Source: Acidobacteriaceae bacterium
GTDB taxonomy: Bacteria > Acidobacteriota > Terriglobia > Terriglobales > Acidobacteriaceae
Assembly (NCBI GenBank): GCA_003134655.1
Contig: PLBY01000150.1
Coordinates: 56,249-120,248 of the forward strand
DNA: 64,000 bases
Direction of reading: 5' to 3'
Numbering within the stretch: position 1 is the first letter of the stretch; every line of letters begins with the position of its first letter. The notes under the pieces were generated by a model that was not told where the DNA came from, made no database searches, and saw only the letters and a program-made list of their open reading frames with translations. The position numbers and the translations under genes are program-made. This document shows positions 16,110-24,175 of the stretch, in pieces.

Positions 16110-17969
16110 CTACTTAGCCGTTGCCGCGCCCTCGAAGTGCGCTTCAATTTCTTCCAGCGTCTTGCCCTTAGTCTCCGGCAAGAACCATGTCGCCGTAACG
16201 AAATAGATCACCGTGCACGCGGCGAACCCGAAGAACATGGTCGAGTATCCATACTTGCCGACGGTCGGCAAGAACACCGCCGCAATGGCCGTGGACACCG
16301 CCTGGTTCAGCAAGAGCGCGATGCTCATTCCGTTGGAACGAATCCGGGTCGGCATCAATTCCGAAAGCGCCAGCCAGACGCAAACCCCAGGACCAATCGC
16401 GAAGAATGCCATGAAGACAAACAGCGTGATCGCGACCATCCAGCCGTTAGTCGCTGACGGGACAGGAGTAATAAGGGCGTTCTCGATCTTCAACGGTGCC
16501 GAGCGCGAAGCGTCGAGGTCGCCAAACGGGTTCGAGAAAAACGCCACCACTTTGTTCGCGGGCACGCAGCCATCACGTGTGATTTCGATAGGCTTCGCCG
16601 CCAGATCGTCGGAGCGCACCGCCGCACTCGCCGCGCGGAAGTCCCCGCAGGAATAGATCACGACGAGCGATGTTGCCCGTCCCGACACGCGATTGTCGCC
16701 GCTCAGTCGACTCGCCGATTCGGAGTCGTAGTGCAGAGTCAGCTTCTGGTCAGCAGTGACCATGGCTTGGACGGAAGCTTTCGCATCAACGCGCTGCTTC
16801 TCGGTGCGAAGGAAGATGGCCGCCGTGCAGATGAGCGAGACAATGATTCCTGCAGTGCCAATCCCAAGTAGGAACTTGCGGCCTTTGCGGTCCACCAGCG
16901 CAACGCCTATGGCGGTTACCGTGAAGTTCACGCACGTGAATATGACGTAGCCCAAGTGGGCATAGAAATCCGAGAGTCCGCTCTGCAACAAAATGTTGGC
17001 GTTGTAAGCAATGATCGAGTTGATACCAGTGGCCTGATTGCAGGCGAGGATGATGCAGGCCAGCACGAACGGAATCACGTATTTGCGCCGCAGTAAAGAG
17101 TCCGTACCCTTTGTGCCGGCAGCAGATTTCGCCTTTTCAGCGATGGCCACTTCCTGCATTTCCTTGAGTTCGAGGTCGGCTTGCTCGGTCGTGCGAGAAC
17201 GCAGAAGGGAAGCATACGCAGCATCTTTCTTGCCCCGGCGGAATAGCCATCGCGGAGACTCCCCCAGCATCAGGCTGCCAATCACGAACAGAATCCCCGG
17301 AGGCAATGACACCCAGAAAATGCCGCGCCAAGCCGAGTCTTTGAAGTTATAGGCCACCTGCAAGTCGCCGGTCTTCACAATTTGAGCAAGGCGGAGACTG
17401 AAGAAGAAGCCGACCAACGCCGCAATCGCAATGCCCAGTGTCAACAGCCACTGAAAGATGCCGGTTCCTTTGCCCCGGTTCGCTGCGGTCAGACACTCTG
17501 CCAGATATAGGGGAACGACCACGCCGATTAAGCCAGCGCTCACCCCCTGCAGTAGTCGGCCGAAGACCAGCGGCCCATAGCCGTGCGCCAGCGCAATCAT
17601 CGGGATGCTGATGACGAACATCACCCCACTGAGCGTCATCAGCGACTTGCGGCCCATCCAATCCGCAAGCAATCCGGCAAACAACGTGGAGATCACGCTG
17701 CCCAGCAGCACCGCGGCAACGACAATGGAGAGCTGACCGGCGTTCAGGCCCGAGGTCGCCTCAAGGTAAGGCAGTGCGCCCGCGATGATGCCGACATCCA
17801 CGCCATAGAGCAGGCCGCCGAGGCCGGCCACGATCAGGAGAAAGCGGTTATAAAAAATCTTCTTGTCGTCGAGTGGAGTGCCGATTGCGGTCTCAGCAGT
17901 CATAGATTCGTCGTCACCTGGATCTTGCGGAAGCTGATCACCTGGCTGTGATTTCGAAAGACTCTGCAT
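16110..17969 (-). CDS. MFS sugar porter with large extra loop
   Basis: Twelve-helix sugar transporter of the sugar porter family, inner membrane. Family signatures: GLGGLLYGVDVGIIAGALPY, the loop motif DWMGRKSLM, PLYLAECLTAANRGKGTG, GESPRWLFRRGKKDAA, NQATGINSIIAYN, DRKGRKFLL and the final FLPETKGKTLEEIE. Between TM9 and TM10 there is an insertion of about 120 residues (roughly 385-505), predicted outside the cytoplasm and containing two Cys; this makes the protein 619 aa against the usual ~460. The start may be ATG 17969 or the in-frame ATG 17903. Probable operon with the downstream SIS protein. Confidence 0.9.
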   Translation of the reverse strand: MQSLSKSQPGDQLPQDPGDDESMTAETAIGTPLDDKKIFYNRFLLIVAGLGGLLYGVDVGIIAGALPYLEATSGLNAGQLSIVVAAVLLGSVISTLFAGLLADWMGRKSLMTLSGVMFVISIPMIALAHGYGPLVFGRLLQGVSAGLIGVVVPLYLAECLTAANRGKGTGIFQWLLTLGIAIAALVGFFFSLRLAQIVKTGDLQVAYNFKDSAWRGIFWVSLPPGILFVIGSLMLGESPRWLFRRGKKDAAYASLLRSRTTEQADLELKEMQEVAIAEKAKSAAGTKGTDSLLRRKYVIPFVLACIILACNQATGINSIIAYNANILLQSGLSDFYAHLGYVIFTCVNFTVTAIGVALVDRKGRKFLLGIGTAGIIVSLICTAAIFLRTEKQRVDAKASVQAMVTADQKLTLHYDSESASRLSGDNRVSGRATSLVVIYSCGDFRAASAAVRSDDLAAKPIEITRDGCVPANKVVAFFSNPFGDLDASRSAPLKIENALITPVPSATNGWMVAITLFVFMAFFAIGPGVCVWLALSELMPTRIRSNGMSIALLLNQAVSTAIAAVFLPTVGKYGYSTMFFGFAACTVIYFVTATWFLPETKGKTLEEIEAHFEGAATAK

Positions 17970-18129
17970 TGTAGCGTAGGATTCAGCGCAACCCGGCGAT
18001 TTCGCATCTCATCCACCCCTCGAAATGCTCGCCCCATGCCTCAAGCCGGTCACTCCCTCCCGGCTGGCCGTCAGCTACAATACCCAAGCCGCGAAGGATT
18101 CCGGTGCGGGTCTCGAAAAGAAAGTCCGG

Positions 18130-19113
18130 ATGAGATACGGATTCATCATCGACAACCGCAAGTGCATCGGTTGCCATGCCTGCACCGTGGCGTGCAAGAC
18201 CGAGAACCACGTTCCCCTCACCGTAAACCGCACTTGGGTGAAGTACGTCGAAAAGGGAACTTTTCCGAACACCCGCCGCGTTTTTCAAGTCACCCGCTGC
18301 AATCACTGCGAGAATCCGCCGTGCGTGACGATTTGTCCCGTGACGGCGATGTACCAGCGCAAAGACGGCATCGTCGACTTCAGTTCTGAGCGCTGCATCG
18401 GCTGCAAGGCCTGCATGCAAGCCTGCCCATACGATTCCATCTACATCGATCCAGACGAAGGCACCGCCGCCAAGTGTCATTTCTGCGCGCATCGCACGGA
18501 GGTTGGCCTGGAACCTTCCTGCGTGGTGGTGTGCCCGGAGCACGCGATTATCGCCGGAGACCTTGACGCCTGCGACGGAGAGATCGCGCAACTGCTGGCA
18601 CGCGAACCGGTACGCGTGCGCAAACCGGAGCAGGGCACTCGACCCAAGCTCTATTACATCGATGGAGACGAGAGCGCGATCGTGCCCACCGCAGCGCGCC
18701 ACGAGTCGATCTACATGTGGGCGCAACGCAACGAAAGCCTCCACGGCGGCGGAGCGCTGTATCCACCGGACAGCCCGCTGTTACAAAAAAATGCGCTCGC
18801 GGCTTACGACGTATCGCACGCGCGTCCATGGAGCTGGCAGGTTCCGGCCTACTGCTGGACGAAGGCCATCGGCTCTGGCGCGCTGGCTATTCCGGCGATC
18901 GCGATGCTGCTCGGGCGTCTGGGAGCCGATCGAATGCGCGATGTGGCGCTGTCGGCCATCGCGCTGCTATTCACGGCGCTGACGACCGTGTTGCTGGTCT
19001 GGGATCTCGAGCACAAGGCGCGGTTCCTGCGGGTCGTGTTCACACCGCAGAGCAAATCGTGGCTCGCCCGAGGCGCGTTCATCCTCATCGCGTACACCGG
19101 GCTTTGTGGATAG
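18130..19113 (+). CDS. 4Fe-4S electron-transfer subunit fused to NrfD-type membrane domain, truncated by in-frame TAG
   Basis: Electron-transfer partner of the downstream molybdoenzyme. Residues 1-~165 form a DMSO-reductase-B/NrfC-like domain with four cluster motifs: CIGCHACTVAC, CNHCENPPCVTIC, CIGCKACMQAC and CHFC with CVVVC. The rest is the start of an NrfD/PsrC-like quinone-interacting membrane domain. Translation ends at TAG 19111-19113 (codon 328), in the middle of a membrane segment, and the same frame continues to 19656. Intact, this would be a 508-residue FeS-membrane fusion. ATG 18130 begins with the typical MRYGFIIDNRKC; the 35 codons upstream are not needed. Confidence 0.85.
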   Translation: MRYGFIIDNRKCIGCHACTVACKTENHVPLTVNRTWVKYVEKGTFPNTRRVFQVTRCNHCENPPCVTICPVTAMYQRKDGIVDFSSERCIGCKACMQACPYDSIYIDPDEGTAAKCHFCAHRTEVGLEPSCVVVCPEHAIIAGDLDACDGEIAQLLAREPVRVRKPEQGTRPKLYYIDGDESAIVPTAARHESIYMWAQRNESLHGGGALYPPDSPLLQKNALAAYDVSHARPWSWQVPAYCWTKAIGSGALAIPAIAMLLGRLGADRMRDVALSAIALLFTALTTVLLVWDLEHKARFLRVVFTPQSKSWLARGAFILIAYTGLCG

Positions 19114-19656
19114 TTCTGGCTGGCTTCGGTCGTCGGACTCTCCGCGGTCGCATCTGCTCTGTTGTGGCCAACCGTTCTGGTCGGATTCTTTGCCGCCATC
19201 TACACCGCGTTTCTCTTTGGACAGTGTGAAGGCCGCGACCTGTGGCAGACCCCGTTGCTGCCGGTGCATTTGATCGTGCAGACATTGATGTGCGGGGCTG
19301 CGGTGTTGCCGCTGCTGCCTTCCGCGCTGGGAGGCTCGGCGCAAGTTGTGGCGGTCGCAAAGGAAGCCCTTGGATTCACTCTGTTGTTCCATTTGCTGAT
19401 TGTGGCGGCTGAATTCCTGATGCCGCATGCCACTGATAACTCCGCCTATGCGGCAAGGTTGATCACGCACGGACCGTTCAAGACCTGGTTCTGGAGAGGC
19501 ACGATCGGGCTCGGTGGAGTTCTTCCGCTGTTTTTGTTATGGCTCGCTCCGTTCGATTTCTATAACACGGCGTTGGCGGGAGTCCTGGCTTTGGCCGGGT
19601 TGCTGATTTTCGAATGGTGCTTCGTCATGGCTGGGCAGAGCGTGCCCAACAGTTGA
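19114..19656 (+). pseudogene. C-terminal NrfD-like membrane part, separated by TAG
   Basis: In frame with the preceding gene after the TAG at 19111: FWLASVVGLSAVASALLW, then VGFFAAIYTAFLFGQCEGRD and several more membrane helices typical of NrfD/PsrC. It could restart at the GTG/TTG codons near 19126-19162, but no SD is seen. One base change (TTG or TGG to TAG) would explain the break. The codon use and protein pattern on both sides look normal, so the lesion is recent or an error. Confidence 0.7.
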
Positions 19657-19657
19657 C

Positions 19658-19705
19658 GTAGCGCCGGCGTCTCGCCGGCTGTCGCGAGCGCATCTTGCGC
19701 TCGCA
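19658..19705. repeat. Dispersed two-hairpin repeat, family R2 (copy 4)
   Basis: Starts two bases after the NrfD-part stop. Second stem is GCGAGCGCA-tct-TGCGCTCGC, with two compensated changes relative to the consensus. It lies between the FeS-NrfD and molybdoenzyme genes. Confidence 0.85.
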
Positions 19706-19728
19706 GCTGCGATAGGAGGGAACTCTCA

Positions 19729-22578
19729 ATGACCGATTTCAAACGCGACGGCAGCCATCTCGCCTACTGCCCTCCGGTAGAGAAGTGGGATGACTGGGTC
19801 GAACTCGACCCGCAAGCCTGGCCGCGCCGCGTCGAGAAGCACTATTCGCTGGTTCCGACGATCTGTTTCAACTGCGAATCGGCGTGCGGTTTGTTGGCGT
19901 ATGTAGACAAGGAAACCGGACAAGTCGCGAAGTTCGAAGGCAATCCCATGCACCCCGCGAGCCGCGGACGTCTTTGCGCCAAGGGCCCCGCGACCATCAA
20001 TCAGATCCAGGATCCAGATCGAGTGCTGTATCCGATGAAACGCAGCGGGGCGCGCGGCGCAGGGAAGTGGGCACGCACTTCATGGGACGAGGTGCTGGAG
20101 ACTTTCGGCACGCGGATTCGCAAAGCGATTCAAGAAGATCGCGGCGAAGAGGTCATGTACCACGTCGGCCGCCCGGGACACGACTTCATCATGGAGCGGA
20201 CGCTGCAAGCGTGGGGCATCGACGGTCACAACTCGCACACCAATGTCTGCTCGTCGTCGGCGCGCCTCGGATATTTGCTCTGGCACTATGCCGACCGGCC
20301 ATCGCCTGATCACGCGAATGCCCGCTTCATTCTCTTGCTTTCGGCGCATCTGGAGTCGGGACATTATTTCAACCCGCATGCCCAGCGCATCATCGACGGA
20401 AAAATGGCTGGCGCGAAGCTGGCGGTGATGGACCCTCGACTTTCGAACACGGCGAGCATGGCGGACTACTGGATGCCCACCTATCCTGGCACCGAAGGTG
20501 CAGTTCTGCTGGCGATGGCGAAGGTGATCCTCGGCGAAAACCGGTTCGATGCGAAATTTGTGAAGAACTGGACCAACTGGGAAGAACTGGAAGTCGATGG
20601 CTTTCGCGCCAAGGGCCAAGGCTTTGCGGCGCTGATCGAAGCGCTGAAGAAGCACTACGCACAGTTCACGCCGCAGTTCGCCGAGAAAGAAAGCGGAGTC
20701 AAGGCCGAGATCATCGTCAAGATCGCCCGCGAGATTGCGACCGCCGGTAGCCGATTTGCCTCGCACCTGTGGCGCGGGAGCGCGTCTGGAAACTTAGGAG
20801 GATGGCAGCCGGCGCGCGCGTTGATGCTGCTGCATGTACTGACCGGCTCAGTCGGAACCGAGGGCGGACACAATCTGAATGCCTGGAACAAGTTTGTCCC
20901 CAAGACATTCAAAGTGCCCCCGCCGCAGAAGCGCTGGAACGAGTTGCTCTATCCGCAGGAGTGGCCGCTGTGCACGCATGAAATGTCGTTTCTGCTGCCG
21001 CACTTCCTGAAGGAAGGCCGTGGCCGTATCGAGGCGTACTTCACGCGCGTATTCAATCCGGTGTGGACGTATCCCGACGGCTTCTCGTGGATCGAGATGC
21101 TGCGCGACGAAGAGAAAGTCGGTTTACACGCGGCGCTGACGTCCACCTGGAGCGAGACCGCGTGGTTTGCCGACTATGTGTTGCCCATGGGATTCAGCTC
21201 GGAGCGCCACGATCTGATGAGCCAGGAATCGTATGCCGGCAAGTGGATCGGCTTCCGTCAGCCGGTGAATCGCGTCCTGCGCGAACGAGCCGGAGAGAAA
21301 TTCGACTACACCTACCAGGCGAATCCCGGTGAGGTGTGGGAAGAGGACGAGTTCTGGATCAACCTCTCGTGGGCGATCGATCCCGATGGCGCAATGGGCA
21401 TCCGGCAATACTTTGAATCGCCCTACCGCCCCGGCCAGAAACTGACAGTAGACGAATACTACGGCTGGATTTTCGACAACTCCGTCCCCGGCCTGCCGGA
21501 GACCGCCAGCAAAGAAGGCCTCACGCCGCTGCAGTACATGCGCAAGTACGGTGCGTTCGAAGTCACGCGCGATGTCTACAAGCAGAACAAAAAGCCGGTA
21601 GCCGCCGCCGATCTGGCGGGATCGAAGGTCGAAGCGAATGGCGTGGTCACGAAGGAAGGGAAGCCGGTTGGCGTGATGGTCGACAACAATGCGGTCGTCG
21701 GCTACAACACTCCGTCGCGCAAGCTTGAGCTGTTTTCGAAAACCATGGCCGACTGGAAGTGGCCGGAGTTCACGCTGCCCGAGTACTATCGCAGCCACAT
21801 TCATCGCTCCGCACAATCGGCTTCAGTGGGACAGCCGGGAGATGATTTCGATCCGAAGTACACGCCGGTGGTCGAGTGGCCGAAGGACGCACATGGTGAC
21901 GTCTACACGCTGCTGCCGATCTTTCGGTTGCCGAATCTGATCCACACCCGCTCGGGCAATGCCAAGTTCCTCTACGAGATTTCCCACAAGAATCCGTTAT
22001 GGGTGAATCCCGTGGATGCCAGGAAACTCGGTGGCGTGCGCACCGGCGACCTGATGAAAGTTCATACCGAGATTGGCTACTTCGTGTTGCACGCCTGGGT
22101 TACCGAGGGACTCACACCGGGGGTGGTCGCATGCTCGCACCATCTGGGTCGTTGGCGCATTAATAAAGAGGATCAGGTTGAGCGCATGTCGAGCGCGTGG
22201 GTCGATCTGAAGGAAGTCGGCAAAGGGCAGTGGAAGATGCGCCAACTCGAAAGCGTCTCGCCTTACAAGAGCGCGGATCCTGAAACCAGCCGGGTCTGGT
22301 GGAGCGACGCCGGCGTGCACCAGGACATCACGTTCCCTGTGCACCCCGACCCGGTCAGCGGCATGCACTGCTGGCATCAGATGGTGCGGGTGGAGAAGGC
22401 TGCGCCCGACGACAAATACGGCGACATTTTTGTCGATACGAATCTTTCGTTCGCTGTTTATCAGAGATGGAAGGCGTTGGCGCGCCCAGCGCCGGGGCCA
22501 GGAGGACTACGGCGGCCGTTGTGGATTCCGCGAGTGGTGCGGCCCGAAGAAGCCGCTTACTACATCAAGAAGCCGTGA
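19729..22578 (+). CDS. Molybdopterin oxidoreductase catalytic subunit, orphan family
   Basis: 949-residue catalytic subunit of a DMSO-reductase-superfamily enzyme. One 4Fe-4S site near the N-terminus: Cys46, Cys49, Cys53 and Cys83 (CFNCESAC...RLCAKG). The likely molybdenum/tungsten ligand is Cys174 in SHTNVCSSSARLGY, as in polysulfide/arsenate-type enzymes. MopB signatures include MDPRLSNTASMADYWMPTYP and, at the C-terminus, the dinucleotide-binding domain with NPLWVNPVDARKLGG. There is no Tat twin-arginine leader, so it should stay in the cytoplasm. Good SD (AGGAGGG) before ATG 19729. Partner: the FeS-NrfD fusion upstream. Substrate unknown; the start SHLAYCPPVEKWDDWVELDP is a widespread uncharacterised subgroup as far as I recall. 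Confidence 0.9.
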   Translation: MTDFKRDGSHLAYCPPVEKWDDWVELDPQAWPRRVEKHYSLVPTICFNCESACGLLAYVDKETGQVAKFEGNPMHPASRGRLCAKGPATINQIQDPDRVLYPMKRSGARGAGKWARTSWDEVLETFGTRIRKAIQEDRGEEVMYHVGRPGHDFIMERTLQAWGIDGHNSHTNVCSSSARLGYLLWHYADRPSPDHANARFILLLSAHLESGHYFNPHAQRIIDGKMAGAKLAVMDPRLSNTASMADYWMPTYPGTEGAVLLAMAKVILGENRFDAKFVKNWTNWEELEVDGFRAKGQGFAALIEALKKHYAQFTPQFAEKESGVKAEIIVKIAREIATAGSRFASHLWRGSASGNLGGWQPARALMLLHVLTGSVGTEGGHNLNAWNKFVPKTFKVPPPQKRWNELLYPQEWPLCTHEMSFLLPHFLKEGRGRIEAYFTRVFNPVWTYPDGFSWIEMLRDEEKVGLHAALTSTWSETAWFADYVLPMGFSSERHDLMSQESYAGKWIGFRQPVNRVLRERAGEKFDYTYQANPGEVWEEDEFWINLSWAIDPDGAMGIRQYFESPYRPGQKLTVDEYYGWIFDNSVPGLPETASKEGLTPLQYMRKYGAFEVTRDVYKQNKKPVAAADLAGSKVEANGVVTKEGKPVGVMVDNNAVVGYNTPSRKLELFSKTMADWKWPEFTLPEYYRSHIHRSAQSASVGQPGDDFDPKYTPVVEWPKDAHGDVYTLLPIFRLPNLIHTRSGNAKFLYEISHKNPLWVNPVDARKLGGVRTGDLMKVHTEIGYFVLHAWVTEGLTPGVVACSHHLGRWRINKEDQVERMSSAWVDLKEVGKGQWKMRQLESVSPYKSADPETSRVWWSDAGVHQDITFPVHPDPVSGMHCWHQMVRVEKAAPDDKYGDIFVDTNLSFAVYQRWKALARPAPGPGGLRRPLWIPRVVRPEEAAYYIKKP

Positions 22579-22620
22579 ACAGTCCTCAGGGCTAGGCAGT
22601 CTCGCGAAGAACTCGGTCTT

Positions 22621-22647
22621 GGGTGGCGCAGCGTTTTAAGCGATGCG
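22621..22647. repeat. Dispersed repeat family R1 (copy 3, first hairpin only)
   Basis: GGGTGGCGCAGCGTTTTAAG then CGATGCG; a diverged first hairpin of R1 between two convergent genes. Confidence 0.7.
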
Positions 22648-22682
22648 CCTCCCAAAATCCATCACACCCAAAGCGTTCCCAA

Positions 22683-24167
22683 CTAACGGGCTTTCTCGAT
22701 CGGCAGGCTGAACGAAAATACAGAGCCGCTGCCGAGCTGGCTGACCACGCCGATCGTCCCGCCATGGGCCTCTACGATAACCTTGGCGATCGCCAGTCCC
22801 ATGCCGGTGCCGGGTGCACTGTAACGCTGGTGCTGGCCGCGATAGAACTTCTCGAAAATCAGCGACTGCTCGAATGAATCGATGCCAGGCCCGCGGTCGG
22901 CGACGCTGGTCACAAGGCGGTCGCCCTTCACCTCGCTGGTCACCTTGATAGGCACTCCTGGATCGGAATACTTGCCCGCGTTCTCCAGCAGGTGCATCAG
23001 GACTTCGCGAATCCGCTGCACGTCCATGCGCACCTTGGGCAAATCGGGCGCTGCCGTGACTTCTACCGGGTGCTTTTCGAGCGATGCCTTCGCGTCTTCT
23101 AGAGCTGGCCGAAGCGCGTCTTCAAGCGCATGCGGCTGCAGATCGAGCTTGAACATACCCGAGTCAAGTTGCGCCATCTCCGCGGCCTCGCCCACCAGGC
23201 GGTTTAGGCGGTCGGTCTCCTCGTCGATGACGGTGAGGAGTTCGCGTCTCCCCTGCTCGTCCAGACTGCCGCCCGACAGCAGGGTCGTGACACTGGCTTT
23301 GATGGACGTCAGCGGCGTGCGGAACTCGTGAGTGACCGAATCAAGCAAGGCGGTGCGCAAGCGTTCATGCTCCTGCTCGGCACGATTCTTACTGAGCGCC
23401 TCGAGGGCGCGGGCGCGCTCGATCGCCAGTCCCGCCAGGCTTCCCAACGCGTCGAGAGTCTCCCGTGAAAGCTCGTCCCCAGTCACGCCGAGTGCGCCCA
23501 CCGTCCTCATTCCAAGGCGCAGAGGTACATACGAAACGCCACCCTGTGTGATGGGCTCCCCGCGCAGCAGCGTGGACCGCAGCACGCTCTCTTCGAAGGG
23601 CGCATCGAGCGAGGAACGATACACCGTGGGGTGGTCGGCGGCCATCACGACCACGCTCCCCACCGAAAAGGTTTCTTGCACATATTTCGGCAACGCATTC
23701 AGCAGTTCGAGGACATTCTCGGAAGCCAGCAACCGCTGGCTCAGCCCGAAAAGGCGCTCGACTTCGCGCCGCCGTTGTTGCGCTCCCTCCGCTTCGCTGC
23801 GTGCCCGTTCCGCCAGGTTGCTGGCGACAAGCGCAGTTACCAGGAAGGCAAACAATGCGACCCAATTCTGAGGATCAGCGATAGTGAACGTTCCGACCGG
23901 AGGGAGGAAGAAGAAATTGAAGACCGCGGTAGCCCCCACGGCCATCACAACCGCGTAGCGCAGGCCCCAGTAGGCCGAGGTCAGCAGCACCGTGACCAGA
24001 AACATCAGCGCTACGGTGGTGTGATTGACGTGCAGCTTAAAATCGACTGCCGTAATGACAGCAATCGCCGCGACCACAAAAAGGTAACGTACGGCTTGCG
24101 TGCGGGCCCCGATTTTCACACCCGCATTGTACGATGGACGTGACAATTCCGCCGTATCGAAAGACAA
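22683..24167 (-). CDS. KdpD-type sensor histidine kinase lacking the N-terminal KdpD domain
   Basis: Membrane histidine kinase equal to the C-terminal two thirds of KdpD. Four membrane helices at residues ~27-118 form a DUF4118-type sensor (including AVFNFFFLPPVGTFTIADP, a KdpD hallmark); a GAF domain spans ~140-255; HisKA has His280 in DSVTHEFRTPLTSI; HATPase boxes are LLENAGKYS, DRGPGI and GTGMGLAIAKVIVEAHGG. The N-terminal KdpD/USP part is encoded separately and divergently at 24176. TTG 24167 is the longest start; GTG 24119 is an alternative. It should phosphorylate the KdpE encoded nearby in response to low K+ or turgor. Confidence 0.88.
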   Translation of the reverse strand: MSFDTAELSRPSYNAGVKIGARTQAVRYLFVVAAIAVITAVDFKLHVNHTTVALMFLVTVLLTSAYWGLRYAVVMAVGATAVFNFFFLPPVGTFTIADPQNWVALFAFLVTALVASNLAERARSEAEGAQQRRREVERLFGLSQRLLASENVLELLNALPKYVQETFSVGSVVVMAADHPTVYRSSLDAPFEESVLRSTLLRGEPITQGGVSYVPLRLGMRTVGALGVTGDELSRETLDALGSLAGLAIERARALEALSKNRAEQEHERLRTALLDSVTHEFRTPLTSIKASVTTLLSGGSLDEQGRRELLTVIDEETDRLNRLVGEAAEMAQLDSGMFKLDLQPHALEDALRPALEDAKASLEKHPVEVTAAPDLPKVRMDVQRIREVLMHLLENAGKYSDPGVPIKVTSEVKGDRLVTSVADRGPGIDSFEQSLIFEKFYRGQHQRYSAPGTGMGLAIAKVIVEAHGGTIGVVSQLGSGSVFSFSLPIEKAR

Positions 24168-24175
24168 TAGCTGCG

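Noticed and set aside
11820..19113. Idea that TAG is reassigned as a sense codon
   Set aside because: TAG is the normal stop of several intact genes (for example at 3995, 7938, 8517, 11695 and 28799), with good gene boundaries after it. Two isolated internal TAGs are better explained by mutation or error.
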